Notes under the pieces: model-generated
Seen by the model: the letters and a program-made list of their open reading frames with translations, nothing else
The model's database searches: none
Told to the model about the DNA's origin: nothing
From: CAVRXQ01 sp963725215
GTDB taxonomy: Bacteria; Actinomycetota; Acidimicrobiia; Acidimicrobiales; Bog-793
Assembly: GCA_963725215.1 (NCBI GenBank)
Contig: CAVRXQ010000007.1
Location: 620,001 to 684,000, forward strand
Direction of reading: 5' to 3'
Length of the DNA: 64,000 nt
Shown: in pieces, positions 53,688 through 62,593 of the stretch
Position numbering within the stretch: position 1 is the first letter of the stretch
Layout: each line of letters opens with the position of its first letter
Position numbers and translations under genes: made by a program

Positions 53688-55379
53688 ATGACAGACGCCC
53701 AGACCGACCCCTTCGGGGTCGGAGATCAGCGCGCTGCCACCGGTTCGCCGGCCGGCGCAGCGGCCGAACCCTCGGGAGCGGCCCCGGCCGCTGAGGCGGC
53801 CGTTCGACGGAAGCCGAAGATCGGCGACACCCGTCCGGCGCCGGTGCTCGCGCGCCCGGCGGCACCTGCCGACGCCGACAACGGCAACGGCGCCGCGGCG
53901 CCGGCCAAACCCCGCCGGAGACGTCGCGGCGGACGAGGAAGGGGTGGTCGGAGCCGCCAGAGCCGACAGCTCACTCCCGTCGCAACGACCACGACGCCTG
54001 CGGCACCGCGCACGCGACAGCGCTCGTCGCGCGCGACGCCCGAGGTCACCGAAGCCCCGCAGCCCGTCCCGGCGACTCGTCGTCGCGGTCGGGAGCGCAA
54101 CGGGCGGCCCGTCGGGCGCTACCTGATGTGCGTCCACGTCGCCCAGGACGCGACCCAGATAGCGGTGTTGGAGGGTCGCTCGCTCATCGAGCTCCACGTC
54201 GCCCGTGCTTCGGACGACGCCAACCAGATCGACGGCAACATCTACCGCGGTCGGGTGAAGAACGTGCTCCCCGGGATGGAGGCGGCCTTCGTCGACATCG
54301 GCACGCCAAAGAACGCCGTGTTGTACTGGGGAGACGTCCAGACCGATCGCGGCGACGAGATCGAGCGCGAGCCAGGGACGAACCGCATCGAGCACCTATT
54401 GCGCCCAGGACAGACGATCATCTGCCAGGTCACGAAAAACCCGATCGGCCTGAAAGGGGCGCGCCTCACCCAGGAGGTTTCGCTCCCCGGCCGCTTCGTC
54501 GTGCTCGTCCCGGACTCTCCGGCTTCTGGCATCTCGAAGCGCCTCGACGACAAAGAGCGCCGTCGATTGCGCAAAATCCTCGAGGAGGTCCGGCCCGAGG
54601 GTCACGGGATCATCCTGCGAACCGCGGCAGAAGGGGCGACCGCGGAAGATCTGCGCCGCGACGTCTCCCAGCTGGTGAAGAAGTGGGACGAGATCGCCGA
54701 CTTAGCGAAGCACGTCGCCGCGCCGGCGCTGCTGTACGCGGAACCGCACCTCGCGTTGCGGGCGATCCGTGAGGAGTTCACCGAGGACTACCGCGGCGTG
54801 ATGATCGACGACCCCGAATTGTTCGAACTCGTGCGCGACTACGTCAACGACATCGACCCGACGCTCGCCGACCGCGTCGAGTATTACGACCAAGAAGCCG
54901 AGAATCTCCCCTTGTTCGAGCGCCACCACGTGCACGAACAGCTGCACAAAGCGCTCGACCGCAAGGTGTGGCTGCCCTCTGGAGGCTCGATAATCATCGA
55001 CCGCACCGAGGCGCTCACCGTGATCGACGTGAACACCGGTAAGAACGTCGGCTCCTCGAGCCTCGAAGAGACGGTGTTCCGCAACAACGTCGAGGCCGCC
55101 GAGGAGATCGCCCGCCAGCTTCGACTTCGCGACATCGGCGGCATCATCGTCATCGACTTCATCGACATGGAGCTGAAGGCCAACCGCCAAGAAGTGGCGG
55201 CGACGCTTCGCGACGCTCTGGCGAGGGACAAGACCCCGACCCAGGTCTTCGAGATCTCCGAGCTCGGCCTCGTGGAGATGACGAGGAAGCGAGTCGGAGA
55301 GGGCCTGGTCGAGGCGCTCTCGGAGACCTGCCCGATGTGCAAGGGCCGCGGGATCATCTTTCCCGAAGAAGAGGATTGA
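53688..55379 (+). CDS. rng: Ribonuclease E/G family protein
   Basis: A 563-residue single-strand endoribonuclease for rRNA and mRNA processing. ATG at 53688 follows AAGGGAA at 7 nt. The first ~140 residues are Ala/Pro then Arg/Gly-rich (RRRRGGRGRGGRSRQS) and probably bind RNA. The catalytic core has an S1 domain (about 160-235), GTEALTVIDVNTGKNVG-like metal-binding Asp, IVIDFIDMELKANRQ with the second Asp, and the Zn-link ETCPMCKGRGI. Typical actinobacterial RNase E has arms on both sides; only the N-terminal arm is present. Confidence 0.93.
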   Translation: MTDAQTDPFGVGDQRAATGSPAGAAAEPSGAAPAAEAAVRRKPKIGDTRPAPVLARPAAPADADNGNGAAAPAKPRRRRRGGRGRGGRSRQSRQLTPVATTTTPAAPRTRQRSSRATPEVTEAPQPVPATRRRGRERNGRPVGRYLMCVHVAQDATQIAVLEGRSLIELHVARASDDANQIDGNIYRGRVKNVLPGMEAAFVDIGTPKNAVLYWGDVQTDRGDEIEREPGTNRIEHLLRPGQTIICQVTKNPIGLKGARLTQEVSLPGRFVVLVPDSPASGISKRLDDKERRRLRKILEEVRPEGHGIILRTAAEGATAEDLRRDVSQLVKKWDEIADLAKHVAAPALLYAEPHLALRAIREEFTEDYRGVMIDDPELFELVRDYVNDIDPTLADRVEYYDQEAENLPLFERHHVHEQLHKALDRKVWLPSGGSIIIDRTEALTVIDVNTGKNVGSSSLEETVFRNNVEAAEEIARQLRLRDIGGIIVIDFIDMELKANRQEVAATLRDALARDKTPTQVFEISELGLVEMTRKRVGEGLVEALSETCPMCKGRGIIFPEEED

Positions 55380-55420
55380 TCTTCTGATCGCGCCACGTCG
55401 ACCCGCTGGCGCGACGAAGA
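55380..55420 (+). terminator. Long two-part hairpin between rng and rplU
   Basis: TCTTC/GAAGA then TCGCGCCA/TGGCGCGA pair around an 11-nt loop, immediately after the rng stop. It is either the rng terminator or part of the rplU leader. No T-run follows. Confidence 0.5.
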
Positions 55421-55510
55421 GCGACTGATTGTGACGGTCGCTGTTGAGAGGTCTTCTCGTCCGAAGCCCGGTTGCCTTTCGGACCTGGGCGGATGCGCGA
55501 AATCCCGTTG

Positions 55511-55516
55511 TACGAT
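55511..55516 (+). promoter_or_regulatory. -10 element TACGAT, 9 nt before rplU
   Basis: TACGAT has nine bases to the ATG at 55526; it would start the rplU-rpmA-obg-proBA transcript. Confidence 0.45.
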
Positions 55517-55525
55517 GGCAGCCCT

Positions 55526-55876
55526 ATGTACGCCGTAATCGCGACCGGTGGGAAGCAAGAACGCGTCGAAGTCGGGACGCGCATCGACGTTGAGCAGCTC
55601 TCGGCGTCTGAGGGCGAATCGGTGACGCTTTCTCCCGTCCTCATCGTCGACGGCGACAGCGTGCTCGCGGAGCCCGCCGAGCTCGCCGGGACGAGCGTCG
55701 AAGCCCGGATCGTCGGCGCGACGAAGGGGCCGAAGGTGCGGGGATTCACCTACAAGCCGAAGACGAGGGCGCGGCGGCATTTCGGCCACCGCCAGCACTA
55801 CACGACGCTCGAAGTGACCGCGATCACGGCGGAGGCGACGCCCGCCCCGAGAAAAAGTCGCGCGAAGAGCGCCTAG
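55526..55876 (+). CDS. rplU: 50S ribosomal protein L21
   Basis: A 116-residue L21. MYAVIATGGKQERVEVGTRI is the conserved N-terminus and GFTYKPKTRARRHFGHRQHYT the rRNA-binding C-terminal signature. ATG at 55526; the frame is open upstream but the homology starts here. Followed 8 bp later by rpmA. Confidence 0.96.
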   Translation: MYAVIATGGKQERVEVGTRIDVEQLSASEGESVTLSPVLIVDGDSVLAEPAELAGTSVEARIVGATKGPKVRGFTYKPKTRARRHFGHRQHYTTLEVTAITAEATPAPRKSRAKSA

Positions 55877-55884
55877 GAGGAGAC

Positions 55885-56142
55885 GTGTCGAAGACCAAGG
55901 GCGGCGGCTCGACCCGCAACGGCCGCGACTCTCGCAGCCAGCGTCTCGGTGTGAAGGCGTCCGACGGCACCGTCGTGGGTTCTGGCGCCGTCATCGTTCG
56001 CCAGCGTGGGACGCACTTCCACCCGGGCGCCAACGTGCAGCGCGGGGGAGACGACACGCTGTTCGCGGTGGCTGCGGGCACGGTCCGGTTCGTCGAACGA
56101 CGCGGTCGACGTCTCGTCGACGTCGTCTCGGAAACGGCCTGA
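55885..56142 (+). CDS. rpmA: 50S ribosomal protein L27
   Basis: An 85-residue L27. MSKTKGGGSTRNGRDSRSQR replaces the usual MAHKKGGGSTRNGRDS; the N-terminal tail reaches the peptidyl-transferase centre. It has the RQRGTHFHPGANV core. GGAGG lies at 55876-55881 before the GTG start. No N-terminal cleavage motif is seen. Confidence 0.95.
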   Translation: MSKTKGGGSTRNGRDSRSQRLGVKASDGTVVGSGAVIVRQRGTHFHPGANVQRGGDDTLFAVAAGTVRFVERRGRRLVDVVSETA

Positions 56143-56208
56143 CCTTCGCCGCTCGGGACGCGGAGCGGCAATCGTGCGCGACTCGCGTCGCGCGATGAGA
56201 GGCGAACG

Positions 56209-57484
56209 ATGACCGGCTTCGTCGACGAAGCCCAGATCCACGCAAAAGCGGGCGACGGCGGCGCGGGCGCGGTGTCGTTTCGTAGGGAAGCCCACGTGAG
56301 TCGCGGCGGGCCCGACGGTGGAGACGGCGGCAAGGGAGGCGACGTCTACTTAGAGGCGTCCTCAGGCATCGCGTCGTTGCTCTCTTTCCAGGACCACCCG
56401 CACCGTCGTGCCACGAAGGGCACGCACGGAGAAGGGGGCAAGCGCAGCGGCAAGGCGGGAAGCGACCTCGTCGCCCCCGTCCCGGTTGGCACCATCGTCA
56501 GGACAAGAGAGGGATCGCTGATCGCCGACCTCGCGCGCGAAGGCGACCGAGTGCTCGTCGCAAGCGGCGGGCGCGGCGGGCACGGGAACGCGCGCTTCTT
56601 GTCGAATCGCAGGCGGGCACCGGCTTTTGCCGAACAAGGGGAGTTCGGCGAAGAGCGCTGGCTCAACCTCGAATTAAAGCTGCTGGCCGACGTTGCGCTC
56701 GTTGGCTTCCCGAACGCCGGAAAGTCGACGTTGGTCTCGCGTATTTCCGCCGCTCGACCGAAGATCGCCGCCTACCCCTTCACGACTCTCGAGCCGCATC
56801 TAGGGGTGGTCCGCTTCCCCGATGCTGCGCCCGACGAGCTCGCCGAGTTCGTCGTCGCCGACATCCCCGGCCTTGTCGAAGGGGCGAGCGAGGGGCGCGG
56901 GCTCGGCCACAAGTTCCTCCGCCACGTCGAGCGGGCGCGTGTCCTCGTCGTTCTGGTCGACCTCGGACCGGACGAGGGACGGGCGCCGGATCGTCAGATC
57001 GAGACGCTGCTCACAGAGCTCGAGCGATTCGAGCCGACGCTCGTTTCGCGTCCGCGAATCGTCGTCGGGTCGCGCTCGGATCTCCTCTCGAAGGACGACC
57101 GCCCGCCGCTTTCGTCGTACGGGGGTGAGCTCGAATGCTCGGCGGTCACCGGGGAAGGCATCGAGGAGCTCTTGGAACGCCTGCGGCTCCTCGTCGACGA
57201 GGCACGGCGCGAGACCGCGATCCCAGTCCGAGAACGGGTCGTCCACCGTCCGCTCCCAGAAGGTGTCGTCGTGGAGCGCGAAGGCGGCGGGTTCGTCGTC
57301 GCCGGTCGGGCCGCGGAGCGCGCCGTCGCGCTCTCGGACCTCACCGATCCCGACGCGCTCTCATTGGTCCAGCGCCGACTGCGACGTCTCGGAGTCGATC
57401 GCGCGCTCGCGCGCGGGGGCGAAGGTGGGAGACGACGTGCGCATCGGAGGCCTCACTTTCACCTACCGAGAGGACGAGGGATGA
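56209..57484 (+). CDS. obg: GTPase Obg/CgtA, with a +1 frameshift in a G-run at 57415-57419
   Basis: Obg is the ribosome-assembly and stringent-response GTPase. The Gly-rich OBG fold (DGGAGAVSFRREAHV, GGDGGKGGDVYLEA) spans about 1-155, followed by the G domain: G1 GFPNAGKSTLVS, Switch I YPFTTLEPHLG, G3 DIPGLVEGA, and the C-terminal OCT domain. In the GGGGG run at 57415-57419 one G too many moves the reading into the proB frame. With four Gs the OCT domain ends GDDVRIGGLTFTYREDEG with a stop at 57484, and the ATG of proB overlaps it. See finding on the fusion. Confidence 0.88.
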
Positions 57485-58632
57485 GCACGACCTCTGCTGC
57501 GGGCGCGCGCCCGGTTGTCGTGAAGATTGGCACGTCGTCGCTCGTGGGCGACAAAGGGAGACTGGATCTCGGCGCGATCGCCAAGTTTTCAGGCGAGGTC
57601 GCCGCACTCGTGCGCGGCGGGCGCCGCCTGGTCGTCGTTTCCTCGGGAGCTGTCGCCGCGGGACGCGCCGCAGCGGCCGCGTACCCCTCCACGAACCCCG
57701 CGAAGACCCGCGCGATGTCGGCGATCGGCCAACCCCGCCTGATGCGCGCTTACGAGGACGCCTTCGATGCCGAAGGTCTCCTAAGCGCACAGGTGCTTAT
57801 CTCTCTTCGCGACTTCGGTGTCCGCCGGCAGTACCTGAGGGCGAGGGCGACCATCGACATGTTGTGGTCCACCTCTTCGGTGCCGATCGTCAACGAGAAC
57901 GACGCGTTGTTGGATGGGGAGGTGCGCTTCGGCGACAACGATCGACTCGCGGCGCTTGTTGCGAACCTCGTTGGCGCGGAGGCGCTCGTGATCCTCACCG
58001 ACACTCCGGGTCTGTATGACGCCGACCCGCGACGCGAGCGCGACGCGACGCTCGTCGAAGAGGTCGCCGCCTCTGATGCCGCATTCGACGAGGTGGCGGC
58101 GGGCCCGGGGTCCTCAAAGGGAACCGGAGGGATGGGAACAAAGCTCGCCGCCGCGCGACTCGCCGCCTGGTCGGGGGTGCGCGCGGTGATCGCGCAGGCG
58201 AGCCGGGAGAACGTCGTAGCCGACGCGATTCGCGGAGAAACAAGGGTCGGTACGACGATTCTTGCTCGCTCCGAACGACTGCCCGCCCGCAAGGCCTGGA
58301 TCGCGTTCGCCCTGCCGGCGAGAGGAAAGGTCCTCGTTGACGATGGCGCTCGCCGTGCCCTACTCGAACGTGACGCGTCCTTGCTCCCGGCTGGAGTGCG
58401 CGAGATCGAAGGACGCTTCGAAGAGGGCGACGCGGTAGAAATCTGCGACACCTCTCGGGGAGTCTTCGCCAAGGGCCTGTCACGAATGGGATCTGCCGAC
58501 ACCACTTGGATCGGAAAGCGCACAAGCGATCTCCGCGGCGGCACCTCCGCCGAGGTGGTGCACAAAGACGACCTTGTGATTCTGGAGGCGACCTTGATTC
58601 AAACGGCGCGAGAGAAAGATCGTGTGAGATGA
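57481..58632 (+). CDS. proB: Glutamate 5-kinase ProB
   Basis: The first proline-synthesis enzyme. The amino-acid kinase domain has PVVVKIGTSSLVG, VVSSGAVAAGRAA, and IVNENDALL with FGDNDRLAALVANL; a PUA domain follows from about residue 285 (ALPARGKVLVDDGARRALLE). 383 residues. ATG at 57481 (MSTTSAAG) overlaps the corrected obg stop. The stop overlaps proA's ATG. Confidence 0.94.
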   Translation: MSTTSAAGARPVVVKIGTSSLVGDKGRLDLGAIAKFSGEVAALVRGGRRLVVVSSGAVAAGRAAAAAYPSTNPAKTRAMSAIGQPRLMRAYEDAFDAEGLLSAQVLISLRDFGVRRQYLRARATIDMLWSTSSVPIVNENDALLDGEVRFGDNDRLAALVANLVGAEALVILTDTPGLYDADPRRERDATLVEEVAASDAAFDEVAAGPGSSKGTGGMGTKLAAARLAAWSGVRAVIAQASRENVVADAIRGETRVGTTILARSERLPARKAWIAFALPARGKVLVDDGARRALLERDASLLPAGVREIEGRFEEGDAVEICDTSRGVFAKGLSRMGSADTTWIGKRTSDLRGGTSAEVVHKDDLVILEATLIQTAREKDRVR

Positions 58633-59876
58633 CTATGGCGTCGCTAGAAGAGATGGGTGCGAGAGCGCAAAGCGCCGCGCGAGCACTGCGTGTCGAGACC
58701 AGCGCGCGAAAACGCGACTCTCTGCTCGCGTCCGCGTCGGCCCTCGAAACCGCCAGCGTTGAGATTCTGGGCGCGAACGCGCAAGACGTTGCGGCGGCTG
58801 GCGGCGCGGGGGTGAGCGAAACGGTCATCGACCGGTTGCGCCTCAGCCGCGATCGGATCGCTCAGATGGCGGAATCGATGCGCACGATCGCCAACCTGCC
58901 AGATCCCGCTGGCGAGGTGGTGGAAGGGCGCGTCCTCGCGAACGGACTGAAGGTGCGCCGCGTGCGCGTGCCGCTCGGCGTCGTCGGAATCGTCTACGAG
59001 AACCGCCCGAACGTGACCGCGGATGCCGCCGCACTGTGCGTCCGATCCGGAAACGCTGTGATGCTGCGAGGCTCGGCGGGCGCCATCAGTTCGAATCGTG
59101 CCATCGCGAAGGCGATACGCGAAGCGATCGCTTCGGTTGGACTCCCCGCCGACTCGGTGCAACTCGTCGAAGACACGCGACACGAGACGGTAACCGAGTT
59201 CGTCAAACTGCGCGGAGTCATCGACTGCCTCGTCCCTCGTGGCGGGCCGACTCTTGTCAAACTCGTGATCGAAGAGGCGACCGTGCCGTACGTGATCGAC
59301 GGGGACGGCAACTGCCACGTGTTCGTTGACGCGACGGCGGATCTCGACATGGCGGAGCGCATCGTGGTCAATGCGAAGATGCAACGACCGAGCGTTTGCA
59401 ATGCGATGGAAACGCTGCTCGTGCACGAAGCGATCGCGCCGATCGCGCTCCCACGCTTTGCAGCCGCGCTCGAAGGTGTCGAGCTCGTTGGCGACGAACA
59501 GACGATGGCGATCCTCCCTGGTGTCGCAAAGGCGAGCGAAGAGGACTACGCGACCGAGTTCCTCGCTCTGAAACTCGCCATCGGCGTCGTGAGCGACCTT
59601 GACGGCGCGATCGCACACATCACGCGCTACTCGAGCGGCCACTCCGAAGCGATTATCACCAACGATCTACAAAACGCGCGGCGTTTCGTAGATGAGGTCG
59701 ACTCAGCGGCGGTGCTCGTCAACGCGTCGACTCGATTTGTCGACGGCGCAGAGCTCGGTCTCGGAGCGGAGATCGGAATCTCGACCCAGAAGCTTCACAC
59801 CCGCGGCCCGATGGGACTTCGTGAACTGACGACCGTCAAATACGTGATCGTGGGGGACGGGCATATCCGCGCCTGA
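58629..59876 (+). CDS. proA: Gamma-glutamyl phosphate reductase ProA
   Basis: Second proline-synthesis enzyme, an NADPH-dependent aldehyde-dehydrogenase fold protein of 415 residues. PLGVVGIVYENRPNVTADAAALC and the catalytic Cys in AKMQRPSVCNAMETLL are conserved, and TRGPMGLRELTTVKYV closes the protein. ATG at 58629 overlaps proB (ATGA). Confidence 0.96.
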   Translation: MTMASLEEMGARAQSAARALRVETSARKRDSLLASASALETASVEILGANAQDVAAAGGAGVSETVIDRLRLSRDRIAQMAESMRTIANLPDPAGEVVEGRVLANGLKVRRVRVPLGVVGIVYENRPNVTADAAALCVRSGNAVMLRGSAGAISSNRAIAKAIREAIASVGLPADSVQLVEDTRHETVTEFVKLRGVIDCLVPRGGPTLVKLVIEEATVPYVIDGDGNCHVFVDATADLDMAERIVVNAKMQRPSVCNAMETLLVHEAIAPIALPRFAAALEGVELVGDEQTMAILPGVAKASEEDYATEFLALKLAIGVVSDLDGAIAHITRYSSGHSEAIITNDLQNARRFVDEVDSAAVLVNASTRFVDGAELGLGAEIGISTQKLHTRGPMGLRELTTVKYVIVGDGHIRA

Positions 59877-59880
59877 CCAT

Positions 59881-59886
59881 TAGGGT
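59881..59886 (+). promoter_or_regulatory. -10 element TAGGGT, 8 nt before the histidine phosphatase
   Basis: A variant of the pattern with eight bases between TAGGGT and the ATG at 59895. Confidence 0.35.
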
Positions 59887-59894
59887 CGGGCCGG

Positions 59895-60647
59895 ATGGAT
59901 CGTGATGAGGCGAACACGGCTGGTGATGGGGTTGAGCCGGGCACGCGGCTAGTCATCATCCGTCACGGCGAGGCGGTGACGAACGTCGAGGAGCTGATCG
60001 GCGGCCATGACGGCTGCCGCGGCCTTACCGACCGAGGAGTCGCTCAGTGCGAAGCGCTCGCAGATCGCCTGCGAGAGACCGGAGAGCTCGACGGCGCGGC
60101 GGCGGTCTGGACGAGCGTGTTGCCGCGTGCCGTCGAGTCGGCGGCCATCGTCGCACCAGCGATCGGATTCGACGTCGTCACGCAGAGCTGTTCTTTGTGC
60201 GAGCAGCACCCGGGCGAGGCGGACGGGATCTCCTGGTCAGAGTTCGAGCGGCGCTACGAGCGGGTGTCGTTCCCCGGTTCGGACCCCGAGCTGCCGCTTT
60301 CTCCTGGCGGGGAAAGCTGGATCGAGTTCCTGGACCGAGCGCGCTCAGGGCTGCTTGATCTCGCGGCGAGTTATCCCCGCCAGCTCGTCGTCGCGGTCTC
60401 CCACGGGGGCGTCATCGCCTCGTCGATGATCCGGTTTCTCGGGCTCCCCGAGCACGGATCGGGTGCCCAGCTGCATGCTGAGAACACCTCGATCACCGAG
60501 TGGGTTCGCACCGGGCATCGGTGGCGCCTCATCCGGTTCAACGACGTCGCCCACCTCTTCGGTCCTGGTCGCGAAGACGTGCGCTCGATGGTCCCTGCCT
60601 GGGTTAACGCGGACAGCGACCGCGCCGCCGTCGATCAGCAGGTGTAG
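59895..60647 (+). CDS. Histidine phosphatase (phosphoglycerate mutase-like) family protein
   Basis: A 250-residue branch of the histidine phosphatase superfamily. The phospho-His motif is VIIRHGEAVTNVEE, the second catalytic His is in VAVSHGGVIASSM, and acidic/Arg residues (WTSVLPRAVESA) fit. Substrate unknown; such proteins are acid phosphatases, glucosyl-3-phosphoglycerate phosphatases or mutases. nadD and rsfS, which usually follow proA, are absent. Its end overlaps the convergent repeat protein by 13 bp. Confidence 0.85.
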   Translation: MDRDEANTAGDGVEPGTRLVIIRHGEAVTNVEELIGGHDGCRGLTDRGVAQCEALADRLRETGELDGAAAVWTSVLPRAVESAAIVAPAIGFDVVTQSCSLCEQHPGEADGISWSEFERRYERVSFPGSDPELPLSPGGESWIEFLDRARSGLLDLAASYPRQLVVAVSHGGVIASSMIRFLGLPEHGSGAQLHAENTSITEWVRTGHRWRLIRFNDVAHLFGPGREDVRSMVPAWVNADSDRAAVDQQV

Positions 60648-62593
60648 TCGGGGTCGAGCCCGTAGGGGGAGGCGACGGTGCCCGGCGTCTCCTGAAGGAT
60701 CGTCGGGACACCGCCGGCGAAGATGTCGCCCGACACCGTGGAGTGCGAGTAGCTCGCGCTGCCCGAACACCACGCACCGAGGATGGAAGGATCGGCGAAG
60801 CCGGACTCCGCGTACGGCGGATTGGTCCATGGGACGCCGGCGATCCAAAGCGGGATCTGGCCACCAGACGGCACGTAGTCCCCCGCGATCGTCGGGTACT
60901 GCACGCTCGTCGAGTAGAGCCCGACCTCGAGCCCGGCGCCGTGCAGCGCGTCGATAGCGCCTTGGATTGTCTGGTCGTTCAACTCGGTGTTGTGCGACCA
61001 GTACTCGCCCTTGGAGAAGCTCGAGTAGTTCGTCGGCGACAAAGTCGTGTTCTCGATGTCGAGCCACCAGATCGAAGAGTGCGCGCCGACGTTCGTCGCG
61101 TACGAGACCGCCGATTCGGCCCCGTTGTAGCCGTAGTTGTAGGCGATGCAGTTCGCCTGCGCCGATCCGGACATCTGCGCGCACACGCCGTGCGGTCCGT
61201 TGGCGGAGAACACCTGGCCTTGCTGGGACGTGTCCGGCGAATTCATGAACACGTACAGGTTGTAAGGGGCACCTCCGGGCGGGTCGACTTTGGTCGCCCA
61301 CGCGACCTCGGAAGCGAGGCAACGATTGTTCGCGCTGTCGAGCCAGCCCGCGACCTCGATGATGCTGATTGCGGAGACGGTCGGCATCTTCGACATGACC
61401 TGGTTCGAACTTGGCGACGCGCACTGGAAGTTCGAGATGTCGTAGCCGAACATTCCATGGGGGAGCGCGATGAGGCCGCTCTTGACCGTGAACGAGCGCA
61501 CGAGTTCGACGACGGTGATGCCGTGGCGCGGTGGCGTATGAGATAAGGACCCAGCGAATCGCGCGTCGCCGTAATTGAAGACGCGGCCTGATGAAGAAGT
61601 GAACCAGTAGCCGCTGCCGTCCGCGGAGGCGACGAACGAGGTGAACGTCTCCTTGATGTGCTTGCGGGCCGGTGCCCCGTAGTAGGCGGCGTCGCCGAAG
61701 CGGAAGACGCTTCCCGCTGAGGTCGCGACCCAATACCCGTGGCCGTCTGCGGTATTGGCGATCGCCATGACCGCGTCGTGGACCTTGCTCGAGGATGGCG
61801 AACCGTATGAATTCTCGTCGCCGAATCCGAACACTTGGCCACTCGCCGCGACGAGGCGGTATCCGCCGTCGTCGGGGGCGGGCGCGATGGACACGATCGA
61901 TGACGAGAGCTTGGCGTGCACGAGCGAACCGCAAAACGGCGCGGTGCCGTAGTTGTATACCGCGCCGTTCGATGCAATGAGCCAGTAGCCGATGCCGACG
62001 GGTGCGGCAACGATGGCGACGATCGGGGCGTGGTGGACCTTGTGCACGGGCGATCCGAAGAACGTCGCATCGCCGTAGCCGTAGACGCTTCCCTTCGAGT
62101 TGGCGAGCCAGTACCCGGCGCCATCAGATGTTGCCGCCGCGCCGACGAATCCAGACAGGCGCGGCTTCGCCTTCGAACCGTGGAACGCGGCACCACCGAA
62201 GGGGCGGACGCCTCCGTTCGATTCGACGAGGTAGTACGCCGGACTCTCGAACGTCGCCGGAGTGGGAGGACTCGTCGTCGTGGTCGTCGGTGACGTTGTC
62301 GTAGTCGTTGTCGGCAAAGTCGTCGTGGTCGTCGGCGAAGTCGTCGTCGTCGTTGTCGTGGTGGTCGTCGTGGTTGTAGTTGTCGTCGTCGTCGTGGTCG
62401 GAATCACCGGGTACGTGCACGACGGAGTGACAGTCACAGCCGGCATGCTGTACGCGATCGCGTGATGTGTTGCTCGGCTTGGTGCACGGACAGTGGCGCC
62501 AGAGATCGTCGACGTGCCCAATAGCGCCGCGACAACGATCGCCACCGCCCAGGCGACGCGCGCGCCCGGCAGCGGGTACCGCGGCTCATCCAT
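60635..62593 (-). CDS. Large secreted protein: Thr-rich linker, six beta repeats, GH25-like domain
   Basis: About 652 residues. A signal or anchor helix (VAWAVAIVVAALLGTSTISG) is followed by a poly-Thr/Ser/Pro linker (about 65-112), six 40-43-residue repeats of the form YWLxxSxGxVxxFGDAxFxGS (about 115-365), and a C-terminal domain of ~270 residues that looks like a GH25-type barrel: GYDISNFQ, IWWLDIENT, GLYSTSVQYPTI and IPLWIAGVPW. The last could bind or cut peptidoglycan. ATG at 62593 overlaps the stop of the class II DAHP synthase by one base. Confidence 0.8.
   Translation of the reverse strand: MDEPRYPLPGARVAWAVAIVVAALLGTSTISGATVRAPSRATHHAIAYSMPAVTVTPSCTYPVIPTTTTTTTTTTTTTTTTTTTTSPTTTTTLPTTTTTTSPTTTTTSPPTPATFESPAYYLVESNGGVRPFGGAAFHGSKAKPRLSGFVGAAATSDGAGYWLANSKGSVYGYGDATFFGSPVHKVHHAPIVAIVAAPVGIGYWLIASNGAVYNYGTAPFCGSLVHAKLSSSIVSIAPAPDDGGYRLVAASGQVFGFGDENSYGSPSSSKVHDAVMAIANTADGHGYWVATSAGSVFRFGDAAYYGAPARKHIKETFTSFVASADGSGYWFTSSSGRVFNYGDARFAGSLSHTPPRHGITVVELVRSFTVKSGLIALPHGMFGYDISNFQCASPSSNQVMSKMPTVSAISIIEVAGWLDSANNRCLASEVAWATKVDPPGGAPYNLYVFMNSPDTSQQGQVFSANGPHGVCAQMSGSAQANCIAYNYGYNGAESAVSYATNVGAHSSIWWLDIENTTLSPTNYSSFSKGEYWSHNTELNDQTIQGAIDALHGAGLEVGLYSTSVQYPTIAGDYVPSGGQIPLWIAGVPWTNPPYAESGFADPSILGAWCSGSASYSHSTVSGDIFAGGVPTILQETPGTVASPYGLDPDYTC
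62266..62400 (-). repeat. GTC/GTG-type microsatellite encoding the poly-Thr linker
   Basis: On the plus strand this is an irregular run of GTC/GTG/GTT triplets (Thr codons on the minus strand). Such runs can change length by slippage, so linker length may vary between strains. Confidence 0.7.

Noticed and set aside
53414..53794. 126-codon frame starting 8 nt after TACACT, overlapping rng
   Set aside because: It enters rng out of frame and becomes Arg-rich; the promoter more likely serves rng.
56209..58632. A genuine bifunctional Obg-ProB enzyme
   Set aside because: The joined segment (about 57420-57480) translates to Arg/His-rich sequence unlike any OCT domain, while the alternative frame gives a perfect OCT end and an ATGA overlap. 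Kept only as a finding.
62266..62400. Triplet run considered as a CRISPR-like or satellite array
   Set aside because: Repeats are 3-bp Thr codons without spacers; it is a protein linker.
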